Of a stretch of 64,000 bases of DNA, positions 25,435-34,819 are shown piece by piece (positions within the stretch are counted from its first letter, which is position 1; every line of letters begins with the position of its first letter). Both the position numbers and the translations under genes were made by a program. Source of the DNA: Paeniglutamicibacter antarcticus_C (GTDB lineage: Bacteria; Actinomycetota; Actinomycetes; Actinomycetales; Micrococcaceae); NCBI RefSeq assembly GCF_039544305.1, contig NZ_BAABLK010000023.1, positions 1 to 64,000 on the forward strand. Reading direction: 5' to 3'. The notes under the pieces were generated by a model. The model saw nothing but the letters and a program-made list of their open reading frames with translations. It was not told the DNA's origin and did no database searches.

Positions 25435-25461
25435 TTGGCACTCGACACGTTCAACTGCCAA
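25435..25461 (-). promoter_or_regulatory. CIRCE-like HrcA operator
   Basis: Read on the minus strand: TTGGCAGTT, a 9-nt spacer, then GAGTGCCAA. The consensus is TTAGCACTC-N9-GAGTGCTAA; the right arm matches 8 of 9 and the left arm 6 of 9. Spacer length is exact. Its place upstream of hrcA fits autoregulation. Confidence 0.65.
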
Positions 25462-25625
25462 GTCTAGTACCTTCGGCCCTTGTTGCTAGCATGGTTTGAC
25501 CATTGTCACCGATGACACATTCGAAGCATCTGCCCTCCATGGCACCGCGCGGGCACGCCTCCGGTGTCCGGCATCCGGCAAACCACGGACCAAAGCTCCG
25601 GGGACCACGAACCGAAAGAGACCCC

Positions 25626-26483
25626 ATGAACCTCCACGGCTGGGGCGCGCAAGACATCAGCGCGCCGAAGAAGCGCGTCTTGCGCAAGGTCCCCGTGGCC
25701 CTTGGCCTGCTCGTCGAGGACGTGGACAGCGGGTGGGTCGGAGAGGTCGTGCGCACCGAGAAATCAGGGGGCATGCAGGTGTTGGTGCTCGAGGACCGCC
25801 ATGGCCGAACCAAGTCCTTCCGCGCCGGCTTCGGCTTCCTGATCGAGGGCGAACCGGTGGAGATCACCGAGCCGGCCCCTGCACCCGCCGCCGCCAGGGG
25901 AACCGCGCGCAGCGCCTCGGGTTCACGCTTGGTGGCAGATATGAAGGCACGCACGGCCCGCGCCAGTCGCATCTGGGTCGAGGGCAAGCACGATGCCCAG
26001 CTCGTGGAAAAGGTCTGGGGCCACGACCTGCGCGTCGAGGGAATCGTCGTGGAACCCCTGCACGGCGTCGACGACCTCGCCGGGGCCATCAAGGCTTTTG
26101 CCCCCTCGCCGCAGCGCAAACTAGGCATCCTGGTTGACCACCTGGTTTCCGGCACCAAGGAAGCGCGCATCGCGGCCGAGGCCATGCGGGTGCCGGGCGC
26201 CGCAGGAAACGTGCTGATCGTGGGCCACCCCTACGTGGATGTATGGCAGGCCATCAGGCCTTCGGCACTGAAGATCAAGGCCTGGCCGGTGGTGCCGCGC
26301 GGAACGGATTGGAAGACCGGCATCCTCAAGGGGCTTGGCTGGCCCCACCAGGAACAGGTCGACATCGCCCAAGGGTGGGAACGGATCCTGGGCCAGGTGC
26401 ACTCCTACGCCGATCTTGAGCCCTCGCTGCTGGGCCGGATCGAAGAGGTCATCGACTTCCTCACGGCAGGCGAGTACACCTAG
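25626..26483 (+). CDS. DUF3097 protein
   Basis: A conserved actinobacterial cytoplasmic protein of unknown function, 285 residues. The N-terminal third forms a small beta-rich domain (about 20-75, LGLLVEDVDSGWVGEVVR). After an Ala/Pro-rich linker (about 80-105), a Toprim-like fold is suggested by IWVEGKHDAQLVEKVWG and by LGILVDHLVSGTKE, which resemble the Toprim Glu and DxD-type positions. The frame is open to 25503, but GAAAGAGA precedes the ATG at 25626. It is divergent from hrcA. The Toprim idea is inference. Confidence 0.8.
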   Translation: MNLHGWGAQDISAPKKRVLRKVPVALGLLVEDVDSGWVGEVVRTEKSGGMQVLVLEDRHGRTKSFRAGFGFLIEGEPVEITEPAPAPAAARGTARSASGSRLVADMKARTARASRIWVEGKHDAQLVEKVWGHDLRVEGIVVEPLHGVDDLAGAIKAFAPSPQRKLGILVDHLVSGTKEARIAAEAMRVPGAAGNVLIVGHPYVDVWQAIRPSALKIKAWPVVPRGTDWKTGILKGLGWPHQEQVDIAQGWERILGQVHSYADLEPSLLGRIEEVIDFLTAGEYT

Positions 26484-26696
26484 GACCCCTGGGACCGCCC
26501 CCACCGAACGAGGGGTGATTAACCTCTCCTCGCCGCGCAAAGGGGCAGGTCGCGCACGCCGGATGGTCACGAATCCACAACAAAGCGGCACGGTTAGGCC
26601 AAATGCCAGCCAAAAGGTGATTTGTGCTCCTCGAGCCAGCGGGTTTGAGGATAAACTGGCCGACGATTCACCCGACGCAACGAAGAGGAACCAGCA

Positions 26697-27110
26697 GTGG
26701 TAGAAGAGGCACGAAATGCAGCCGGCGACAGCAGCCAGCCGGATAGATTCGAGGGTTCCTCGGTCGCGCCCCTACCCCTGACCCCTGCCGAAGACCGGCA
26801 ATGGGCCACCATCGCCCACTTCGGCGCCATCCTGGGCTGCGTCCCCTCGTTGATCATCTATGCCGTCTTTCGCCACCGCGGCCCGTTCACCGCACAGGAG
26901 TCCAAGGAAGCGTTGAACTTCACCTTCCCGCTGACAGTCCTGGCCATCGTGCTGCACCTTTTCTCGCTGATACCGGGAATCGGATGGATCTTCGCGGTGC
27001 TCGTGGTGGCCGTTTGGCTATTCCTGACCATCAGCGGTGTGCGCGCCGGCATCAACGTCAACAAGTCACGTCCCTACCGGTACGGACTTAACTTCAGGCT
27101 CTTCCACTAG
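26697..27110 (+). CDS. DUF4870 small membrane protein
   Basis: A 137-residue protein with three hydrophobic segments (about 38-58, 76-95 and 97-117) preceded by an acidic, Pro-rich N terminus. The sequence QWATIAHFGAILGCVPSLIIY and the QESKEALNF stretch are typical of DUF4870 (Tic20-like) proteins. The GTG at 26697 has GAGGA about 8 nt upstream. It lies 213 bp after the DUF3097 gene, with no feature in that gap, and is followed by a terminator shared with hemW. Function unknown. Confidence 0.8.
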   Translation: MVEEARNAAGDSSQPDRFEGSSVAPLPLTPAEDRQWATIAHFGAILGCVPSLIIYAVFRHRGPFTAQESKEALNFTFPLTVLAIVLHLFSLIPGIGWIFAVLVVAVWLFLTISGVRAGINVNKSRPYRYGLNFRLFH

Positions 27111-27130
27111 AAACAAGCAGGCAAAAAATT

Positions 27131-27160
27131 GACGGTGTGGCAACCACATGCCACACCGTC
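27131..27160. terminator. bidirectional terminator, DUF4870 / hemW
   Basis: A perfect 12-bp stem (GACGGTGTGGCA with its complement) closes a 6-nt loop. On the minus strand it is followed by AATTTTTTG and on the plus strand by TATTTATG. It lies between the convergent genes. Confidence 0.9.
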
Positions 27161-27187
27161 TATTTATGCAACCAACGTGGTGTTGGT

Positions 27188-28417
27188 TCAGAAATCCAAC
27201 AAACGCCGCAACACCGCGTCAGCCAGCAGCCGGCCCTGCAAGGTCAGCACGACCCGCTGGGCGAACGCCGCCTCGGGTACCACCAAGCCGTCGGCGATCA
27301 GCCCGGCCATTGCCTTGCGGCCCTCCGGCGCCAGCTCGGCGGTGTCCATCCCGTCGACAATGCGGGTGAGCAACATCGACTTCTCCAGGTATCGCGCCTC
27401 GGCGTCGGGACTCTCCCTCCCGGCGGCCGGGGATGTGCCGGCATCGATGCGTTGCTGGTAGGCCGCAGGGTGCTTCACGTTCCACCAGCGCAACCCGCCG
27501 ACGTGCGAGTGGGCGCCGGGACCCGCGCCCCACCAGTCCTCGCCCCGCCAGTAAGCAAGGTTATGCAGGCAACGGGTTTCTTCGGTCTTGGACCAGTTGC
27601 TCACCTCGTACCACTGGTACCCCGCGGCGGCGAAGAGCTCGTCGGCGATCAGGTACTTGTCGGCGTGGTCATCATCGTCGATATTCTGCACTTCGCCGCG
27701 GCGGATCTGCCCGGCCAGGCGGGTGCCGTCCTCGATGATCAGCGCGTAGGCCGAAATATGGTCGGGGTCATATCCCAGCGCGGTGTGCACGCTGGTGCGC
27801 CAGTCCTCGATGGATTCGCCCGGGGTCCCGTAGATCAAATCGACACTGACCTGGAGTCCCGCTTCCTTCGCCCAATCCACGGCTAGGCCCACACGTTCGG
27901 GGTCATGGGTCCTGTCAAGGGTCGCCAACACGTGCGGGATGGCCGACTGCATGCCGATCGATACGCGGGTGAACCCGCCATCGGCCAGCACCGCCAGGGA
28001 TTCGCGGGTCACCGAGTCGGGGTTCGCCTCCGTGGTGACCTCGGCATCGGGGGCCAGGTTCCATTGGGTGCGGATCTCGCCCAGCACCCGGACCAGGTCC
28101 TCGGCGGGCAGCAACGTCGGAGTGCCCCCGCCGAAGAACACCGTGGAAACCTCCCTAGGCGCGATCCCCGAATCGGTGAGCACCTTCGCACCAAAAGCGA
28201 TCTCCGCGGAAACCGCCTCGGCGTAGGTGTCTTGGCTGGAACCGGACCCCAGTTCGTGCGCGGTGTAGGTGTTGAAGTCGCAATAGCCGCAGCGCACAGC
28301 ACAAAACGGGATGTGCACGTACAGCGAAAAGCTTCGTTCCGCGGCACCGTCGGCACAGCTTGCCGGAAGCAGGCCGTCCGCAGGCGCCGGGTCCCCCAGT
28401 GGAAGGGCAGAGGGCAT
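27188..28417 (-). CDS. hemW: radical SAM heme chaperone HemW
   Basis: HemW binds heme and a 4Fe-4S cluster and is thought to deliver heme to membrane respiratory proteins; it is often misnamed coproporphyrinogen oxidase. The 409-residue protein has the cluster motif C39-x3-C43-x2-C46 followed by DF, then GGGTPTLLP for SAM binding. The extra Cys of true HemN is absent. The C-terminal HemN_C domain includes GAGPGAHSHVGG. Its ATG starts 2 nt after the lepA stop, so lepA and hemW form an operon. Confidence 0.92.
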   Translation of the reverse strand: MPSALPLGDPAPADGLLPASCADGAAERSFSLYVHIPFCAVRCGYCDFNTYTAHELGSGSSQDTYAEAVSAEIAFGAKVLTDSGIAPREVSTVFFGGGTPTLLPAEDLVRVLGEIRTQWNLAPDAEVTTEANPDSVTRESLAVLADGGFTRVSIGMQSAIPHVLATLDRTHDPERVGLAVDWAKEAGLQVSVDLIYGTPGESIEDWRTSVHTALGYDPDHISAYALIIEDGTRLAGQIRRGEVQNIDDDDHADKYLIADELFAAAGYQWYEVSNWSKTEETRCLHNLAYWRGEDWWGAGPGAHSHVGGLRWWNVKHPAAYQQRIDAGTSPAAGRESPDAEARYLEKSMLLTRIVDGMDTAELAPEGRKAMAGLIADGLVVPEAAFAQRVVLTLQGRLLADAVLRRLLDF

Positions 28418-28419
28418 CG

Positions 28420-30264
28420 CTACTTCTTCTTGGGTTCGTCGGAGGACAGCGCGGCGATGAAGGCTTCCTGCGGCACCTCGACGCGGCCGACCATCTTCAT
28501 GCGCTTCTTGCCTTCCTTCTGCTTTTCCAGCAACTTGCGCTTACGGCTGATGTCACCGCCGTAGCATTTGGCCAAGACGTCCTTGCGGATGGCGCGGATG
28601 GTTTCGCGGGCGATGATCCGTGAGCCGATTGCTGCTTGGATCGGCACCTCGAACTGCTGGCGGTTGATCAGCTCACGCAGCTTGACCGTCATCTTGGTGC
28701 CGTAGGCGTAGGCCTTGTCGCGGTGGGTAATGGCGCTGAAGGCATCGACCTGTTCGCCCTGGAGCAGGATATCGACCTTGACCAGGTCCGAAACCTGCTC
28801 GCCGTCTGCCTTCCAGTCAAGGGAGGCGTATCCGCGGGTCTTTGACTTGAGCACGTCGAAGAAGTCGAAGACGATCTCGGCCAGCGGCAACCAGTACCGC
28901 AGCTCCACGCGTTCCTCGGAGAGATAGTCCATGCCGCGCATGGTGCCGCGACGTGTCTGGCACAGTTCCATGATCGCGCCGACGAACTCGTTGGGCGCTA
29001 GGATCGTGGCAGCCACCATCGGCTCGTGGACTTCCAAGATCTTCCCGTCGGGGAATTCGCTCGGGTTGGTGACGGTGATCATCTGCTTGTCATCGGTCAT
29101 CACCTCGTAGACCACGTTCGGCGCGGTGGAAATCAAGTCGAGGTTGAACTCCGCCTCGAGACGTTCTCGGGTGATTTCCAGGTGCAGCAGGCCCAGGAAG
29201 CCCACACGGAACCCGAAGCCCAAGGCCACGGAGGTCTCCGGCACATAGGTCAGTGCGGCGTCGTTGAGCTGGAGCTTGTCCAAGGCATCGCGCAGCGCCG
29301 GGTAGTCTGAGCCGTCGAGCGGGTAAAGCCCGGAAAAGACCATCGGCTTGGGGTCCTGGTAGCCACCCAGGGATTTCGTTGCAGGCTTGGCGAAGTTGGT
29401 GACGGTGTCGCCGACCTTGGACTGGCGCACGTCCTTCACGCCGGTGATCAGGTATCCGACCTCACCGACGCCCAGTCCCTTGCTGGGGGTGGGCTCGGGG
29501 GAGGAAACGCCGATCTCCAGGAGTTCGTAGGTCGTCTCCGTTGACATCATCTTGACCTTTTCGCGCGGCGAGAACTTGCCGTCAACCACACGGACATAGG
29601 TCACCACACCACGGTAGGTGTCGTAGACGGAGTCGAAGATCATCGCACGGGCCGGTGCATTCGCATCACCGGTCGGTGCGGGCAGGTCGCGAACGACCTT
29701 GTCCAGCAATGCCTCAACTCCCATGCCGGTCTTTCCCGAGACCTGCAGGATGTCCTCCGGTTCACAACCAATGAGCTTGGAGATCTCCGCGGCATACTTC
29801 TCCGGCTGCGCGGCCGGAAGATCGATCTTGTTCAGGACCGGGATGATCGTGAGATCATTTTCCATTGCCAGGTACAAGTTGGCCAACGTCTGGGCCTCGA
29901 TGCCCTGGGCTGCGTCAACAAGCAGGATGGCGCCCTCGCAGGCCGCCAGCGAACGAGAGACCTCGTAGGTGAAGTCCACGTGGCCCGGGGTGTCGATCAT
30001 GTTCAGTGCGTAGGACTGCCCATCGAGTTCCCAGGGCATGCGGACGGCCTGGGACTTGATGGTGATGCCGCGTTCGCGTTCGATGTCCATGCGGTCCAGG
30101 TACTGGGCCTTCATGTCGCGCGATGAGACGACTCCGGTGAGCTGCAACATCCGGTCGGCCAGGGTCGACTTGCCGTGGTCGATGTGGGCGATGATGCAGA
30201 AGTTTCTGATGATCGCCGGATCAGTCGCGGCAGGCACCGGTGCGGTGCGGGCCATGGGTGACAC
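28420..30264 (-). CDS. lepA: elongation factor 4 (LepA)
   Basis: A ribosome-associated GTPase that affects initiation and back-translocation. The sequence has AHIDHGKSTL (P loop), RGITIKSQAV (switch I), DTPGHVDF and NKIDLP, then EF-G-like domains and the LepA-specific C-terminal domain ending near YGGDISRKRKLLEKQKEGKK. The frame is open to 30531, but the family N terminus begins at the GTG at 30264 (AGCGAGG upstream) or the ATG at 30255. The divergent MazF-like gene lies 133 bp away. Confidence 0.95.
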   Translation of the reverse strand: MSPMARTAPVPAATDPAIIRNFCIIAHIDHGKSTLADRMLQLTGVVSSRDMKAQYLDRMDIERERGITIKSQAVRMPWELDGQSYALNMIDTPGHVDFTYEVSRSLAACEGAILLVDAAQGIEAQTLANLYLAMENDLTIIPVLNKIDLPAAQPEKYAAEISKLIGCEPEDILQVSGKTGMGVEALLDKVVRDLPAPTGDANAPARAMIFDSVYDTYRGVVTYVRVVDGKFSPREKVKMMSTETTYELLEIGVSSPEPTPSKGLGVGEVGYLITGVKDVRQSKVGDTVTNFAKPATKSLGGYQDPKPMVFSGLYPLDGSDYPALRDALDKLQLNDAALTYVPETSVALGFGFRVGFLGLLHLEITRERLEAEFNLDLISTAPNVVYEVMTDDKQMITVTNPSEFPDGKILEVHEPMVAATILAPNEFVGAIMELCQTRRGTMRGMDYLSEERVELRYWLPLAEIVFDFFDVLKSKTRGYASLDWKADGEQVSDLVKVDILLQGEQVDAFSAITHRDKAYAYGTKMTVKLRELINRQQFEVPIQAAIGSRIIARETIRAIRKDVLAKCYGGDISRKRKLLEKQKEGKKRMKMVGRVEVPQEAFIAALSSDEPKKK

Positions 30265-30385
30265 GTAAGGGACCTCGCTAAGGGAGACGAATAGGACATT
30301 GGGGTGCAGAATACTTCGCACAGGCCATTCTCCCATGATTGGAGCCACGGTGTCGCACTGCGACTCGGGGCTGGACTCCAACTGG

Positions 30386-30391
30386 TAGTTT
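30386..30391 (+). promoter_or_regulatory. -10 box of a leaderless MazF-like transcript
   Basis: TAGTTT at 30386-30391 ends 6 nt before the ATG at 30398. The gap (GTCCCC) cannot serve as a ribosome-binding site, so the mRNA is probably leaderless. Confidence 0.45.
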
Positions 30392-30397
30392 GTCCCC

Positions 30398-30982
30398 ATG
30401 AAGTTCAACTCCACATCGGTGATCAGGTTCCTGGGCCGCGCGCTTGAGTCGGCCCTGAAAGGGGCCACAAAGGACCAACGCGGCCCGGCACGGCCAATGC
30501 GTAAACGACAACAGGCTCCTTCGAGCATCAAGCGCCGCCCTGCTGCATCCCAAACGGCACCGGCTGACGGATCGGGGTCGTGGGAGTTCGGAGGTTACCC
30601 GGGCGACTTCAGCGGATTGGTCAAGACGAAGTATGCGCCCGAAGCCAACGGCCGCCCCGACCCGGGGGAGATCGTCTGGGCGTGGGTTCCCTATGAAGAG
30701 GACCATTCCCAAGGCAAGGACCGCCCGGTATTGCTGGTGGGGCGCGACTCGGGGTATTTGCTGGCACTGATGCTCACGTCCAAGGACCACAACGACGAGC
30801 GCAAGCTGGACCGCGACTACGTCGACATCGGAACCGGCTCATGGGACAGGCAGGGGCGTCCCAGCGAAGTCAAGGTCGATCGGGTGATCCGCTTGGACGA
30901 AAACGGGATCCGCCGCGAGGGCGCGATCCTGGACCGTCAACGCTTCGCCCTCGTCGCAAAGCAGCTGGCCAACGCCTCCTGA
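30398..30982 (+). CDS. MazF/PemK-like family protein
   Basis: A 194-residue protein whose C-terminal ~105 residues resemble the PemK/MazF fold: PDPGEIVWAWVPYEEDHSQGKDRPVLLVGRD is the start of the SH3-like core, followed by SEVKVDRVIRL, which fits the conserved strand of MazF. The N-terminal ~70 residues are basic and low-complexity, unlike compact MazF toxins. No antitoxin gene adjoins it on the same strand. Proteins of this type are common next to lepA in actinobacteria, so a housekeeping role is possible. Toxic activity is not shown. Confidence 0.7.
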   Translation: MKFNSTSVIRFLGRALESALKGATKDQRGPARPMRKRQQAPSSIKRRPAASQTAPADGSGSWEFGGYPGDFSGLVKTKYAPEANGRPDPGEIVWAWVPYEEDHSQGKDRPVLLVGRDSGYLLALMLTSKDHNDERKLDRDYVDIGTGSWDRQGRPSEVKVDRVIRLDENGIRREGAILDRQRFALVAKQLANAS

Positions 30983-31007
30983 GCCGGCCTGCCGATACGG
31001 CCGTTGG

Positions 31008-32054
31008 CTACGTGGCGGAAGCGCGCACGGATTCTCGGCGCAGTGCCAACGGCGTGATGCCGAAGCGCGCCTTGAACACGCGGGGGAAACAGCTTTGCGA
31101 AGCGAACCCCAGCTCCCGGGAGATCCTTCCCACCGGCATTGATCCATGGGCGGGACCGGTAAGGATCTCGGTGGCCAGCTGCAAGCGCCGCTCCCTGAAA
31201 TCACTGCCCAGCGACTCACCCGCCTCGGCGAAGATCCGCGAGAGATGGCGCTCACTGATGCCGACGGCTGCGGCAACCGCCGCGGCGCACAAGCCTAAAT
31301 CGCGCAGGTTCCTTCGATGTAGCTACGCGCGGCGTCCAGGTGCCCGATGCCGCCCTGTTCCCGAGAGGCCAATAGACACATCATTTCCAATGCAGCACTT
31401 TCCGGACACGGCCCCTGGCCCCGGTCTGCGGCGTGCCCTGACAGAGTGGCGCTGACCAGCCTTGCCAGTGCCCCCATCTGCTGATTCGCTCCTGCTCCGT
31501 GCTGGAAATCCACGATCTTGGGTTGAAGCAATGGATTGCCACCGGACTATTCCAGGTAGTCCTCGCGCGAGACAGTAGAGGACCAACTCGTTAAAACCCT
31601 TGCTGAAGCCGCACATGAACGGCAGATCGGCATCGTAGATGACCGCTTGGCCGGGCTTGAGGGATTCATGTCCGTGTCGATGATAAAAAATTCCTCACCT
31701 TTAAGCGCAAAGAATATCGCCACCACGTCGGAGGGATTCGTCCGGATGAACAGTTCGTTGCGTTCCACGATCTGGGCGCTTCCGGTGACTGCCGCAAACC
31801 TCAACGACCCATAGCGCAGGTTCACTTCCTTGGCATGAAGCGGGGAATCGTCGATGGTACGGATCTCCAGTGGGATCAACGCCTTGGCGTTGCGGTTCTG
31901 CCACGGGATCCAGGCGGTTCACCGCCGGGATCCCGTGGGTGCTGAACCTATGGTGCCTGGCAGCCCTGAATCCAGGCAGCACCAATCCCGGTGCAGCAAA
32001 AGTTTCTTGGCGTATCGCGGGCGGGGACCCGGTGCCACGGTGGTTCGGGCCCAT
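31008..32054 (-). pseudogene. AraC-family regulator, broken by several frameshifts
   Basis: Pieces of one AraC/XylS-type regulator lie in order on the minus strand but in different frames. The N-terminal ligand-binding part runs through FSTHGIPAVNRLD and then ALIPLEIRTIDDS; one extra C in the CCC near 31912-31915 separates them. Later pieces are the AraC-binding stretch ending FFIIDTDM, PFMCGFSKGFNELVLYC, QPKIVDFQHGAGAN and SYIEG. The last 94 codons (31008-31292) encode an intact-looking AraC helix-turn-helix domain. A missing base near 31305 separates SYIEG from NLRDLGLCAAAV. At least four indels are needed, so the gene is dead. It adjoins the broken monooxygenase, which it probably once regulated. 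The true N terminus may lie further upstream (to about 32199). Confidence 0.75.
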
Positions 32055-32252
32055 GGACACTGAAATGTAGCCCGAATCACATGGGGCCGGAAGTCCCGTC
32101 CGGATTCGTTGGCGCACAGCGGACGGCTTCGAGCACTGCGCGGCCATCGGCGGGGAAATCGCGCCGGAGCGTGGATGTGAGCTGCGGCACTCGTTCCATA
32201 CCTGCTCCCCCGTCCGGGACGAGAGCGCCATCCCAAGCAAGAGAGGCACTAA

Positions 32253-34091
32253 ATGGCTGTTTTCAATGACGGAATCGCCGAAACCGAGTCGCCGGAGAAG
32301 GCAAACGTGGTCTGCACCGATGTTCTGATCGTCGGATCCGCCGGCAGCTCCGCTGCACTCTTCCTGTCCAACCAGGGAATCCCCAACATCATGATCATCA
32401 AGCACCGGTGGACGGCCAATACCCCGCGTGCCCCCATCACCAACCAGCGCACGATGGAGGTGCTGAGGGACGCCGGAATAGAGGACCAGATCCTGGCCGA
32501 AGCGACGCCACACGAGCTGATAGGCGACACGGTTTACTGTGAGTCGATGGCCGGTGAGGAAATCGGACGGCGCCCCACCTGGGGAATGCTCCCGGACCGC
32601 CGCGCTGACTACGATCTCACCTCCCCTTCAATGCCGTGCGACATCCCGCAGCCGCTGCTGGAGCCGATCATGTTCAAAAACGCCACGATGCGCGGCACGC
32701 AGACACAGTTCTCCACCGAGTACCTCGGCCACACCCTGGACGAGGACGGTGTCAGCGTCCAGGTGCACAACCGGCACACCGGACACAAATACACGATAAG
32801 GGCCCAATACTTCATCGGTGCCGACGGGGCGCGCTCCAAGGTTGCAGCCGATATCGACCTGCCCATGGAAGGCGCCATGGACGTCGGAGGATCCATGAAC
32901 ATCACGTTCAAGGCTGACCTCTCACACCTGGCAGCACCCCGCCCCTCGGTGCTTTATTGGGTCTTCCACCCGGGAGCGAATATCGGCGGCATGGGCGCCG
33001 GCCTAGTGCGCATGGTGCGTCCGTGGAGCGAATGGCTGGTCTGCTGGGGCTTCGACATCAACTCGGAACCACCGGTCCTCGATGAGGCCGAGGCAACGCG
33101 AGTGGTCCGCAACCTGGTAGGCATTCCCGACTTGGACGTCGGGATCCTCGGCTACTCGCTATGGGGCAACAACGAGCAGTACGCCACACACCTGCAGTAA
33201 GGACGTGTGTTCTGTGCCGGAGATGCCGTGCACAAGCATCCGCCAAGCCACGGGCTAGGCTCGAACACCTCCATCCAGGATTCATACAACCTGGCGTGGA
33301 AGCTAGCAGCGGTGCTCAGGGGCCAAGCCGGCGAGGAGCTCTTGGAGAGCTCCTCGGTCGAGCGGGCACCGGTGGCCAAGCAGGTCGTCACCCGCGCCAA
33401 CGACTCCGGGCGGGAATACAAACCGATCTTCGACGCCCTAGGGGTAACGAACGCCGTCGCCGACGAGGAATTCACCGAAAAACTCAAGTTGCGCAAGGAG
33501 AACTCCCCCGGAGGTGCTGCGCGACGTGGGGCCCTTCGTGCGGCCCTGGACAACAAGGACCACGAGTTCAACGCCCAAGGCACAGAGATCGGCCAGTTCT
33601 ACGATTCCGGGGCAGTTATCCGCGATGGCGGCATCCGCCCCGAACAGGCCGACGACCCGATGCTGCACCATCACAAATCGACGTACCCGGGATTGCGGCT
33701 GCCGCACGCCTGGCTCGGGGATCGGGATCACAAGTTCTCGACCCATGACATCGCCAAGGGGACACAATTCACCCTCTTTACCGGCATCACCGGCCAGCGC
33801 TGGACCGAAGTCGCCGTGCGGGTCGGTGCCCGGCTGGGCATCGAGCTGGTGTCGGTTGTCATCGGGGAGGGCCTCGAAGTCCAGGACCTCTATGGAGACT
33901 GGTTCCGCCAACGTGAAGTCGACGAAGACGGGGTCATCCTGGTCCGCCCGGACAAGCACAAAGGCTGACGTGCGCATCGCATGGCCCAAGACCTGCAAGC
34001 CGCACTCTTCGATGTGCTCTCTTGGCTACTGGGTCGCTCCGGAAACGGTTCCAACGCCAAACTCGGGGAACTGCTCGAGCTGGCACGCTAG
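32253..34091 (+). pseudogene. TfdB-type flavin-dependent monooxygenase, broken
   Basis: The coding sequence matches the phenol/chlorophenol hydroxylase family that hydroxylates aromatic rings with FAD and NADPH. Readable motifs: NTPRAPITNQRTMEVLRDAG, the DG motif FIGADGARSK, the FAD-ribityl GD motif RVFCAGDAVHKHPPSHGLGS, and a thioredoxin-like C-terminal domain. Three lesions are visible. The Rossmann motif reads VGSAGSSAAL, two residues short of the expected GxGPAGSS. An in-frame TAA (33198-33200) stops it at codon 316, and the frame then continues open to 33968. A frameshift near 33967-33985 separates the C-terminal AQDLQAALFDVLSWLLGR, which ends at 34091. The start has AGAGAGG upstream. 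Confidence 0.85.
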
Positions 34092-34341
34092 ATTAGGGCT
34101 TCGGGCCACCACAGCGGTACCCAAATCCCCGGTTGCAACACGACTTGCCGGGCCCATGGCCGGCAAGGTTGCCTCGAGTCGATATGAAGACCCGAACCTG
34201 CTAGGATTAACGCTTGTGTGTCCGCGCAGGTCGACGGGCACTACTCCCGGGTCGCCATAGGTATCCCCACGCCGCTCAGTCGATGGCCCGGAAGATATCC
34301 CTCACCGACCATATAAGCGATGAGCAAGAGAGTTTAAAACA

Positions 34342-34602
34342 GTGGCAAATATCAAGTCCCAGAAGAAGCGCATTCTCACCAACGAGAAGGCACGCCAGAT
34401 CAACGCTGCCGTCAAGTCCGAGCTTCGCACCGCGATCCGTGCAGTGAACACTGCCGTCGTAGCCGAAGACAAGGATGCAGCAGCAGCAGCACTGGTCAAC
34501 GCCGGCCGCAAGATCGACAAGGCCGCAACGAAGGGTGTGCTGCACAGGAACAACGCAGCAAACCACAAGTCTGCCATCTCCAAGAAGGTTAACGCCCTCT
34601 AA
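34342..34602 (+). CDS. rpsT: 30S ribosomal protein S20
   Basis: Binds 16S rRNA in the body of the 30S subunit. The 86-residue protein is highly basic and helical and begins ANIKSQKKRILTNEKARQIN after a GTG start, typical of actinobacteria. It is divergent from the holA-com genes, a conserved neighbourhood. A terminator follows within 25 bp. Confidence 0.97.
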   Translation: MANIKSQKKRILTNEKARQINAAVKSELRTAIRAVNTAVVAEDKDAAAAALVNAGRKIDKAATKGVLHRNNAANHKSAISKKVNAL

Positions 34603-34624
34603 GGATTGCTTCACTGAAGCGACG

Positions 34625-34670
34625 GGCTTCCTTTCCTCCATATCTAGGGGAAAGGGAGCCTTTCGTGTTT
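34625..34670 (+). terminator. intrinsic terminator of rpsT
   Basis: Arms 34625-34638 and 34647-34660 pair as an interrupted 14-bp stem (GGCTTCCTTTCC with GGAAAGGGAGCC, one or two mismatches). TTTCGTGTTT follows. It is 22 nt past the rpsT stop. Confidence 0.75.
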
Positions 34671-34819
34671 AACCCGTTTTCCGGTTCTTCAGCCACGACC
34701 CCAGCTTATGCGCATGCTTCGTGCGGGAAACCCCTCAGAAGCCCGGCTAGGCTCAACCCCGGCTCCGCACGTACGTCCAAGCGCGCCAGCACCCGGTCAG
34801 AAATGGAACCATCGCGCAC

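Noticed and set aside
30398..30982. Complete toxin-antitoxin pair
   Set aside because: Only the MazF-like partner is visible; no antitoxin frame lies upstream or downstream on that strand.
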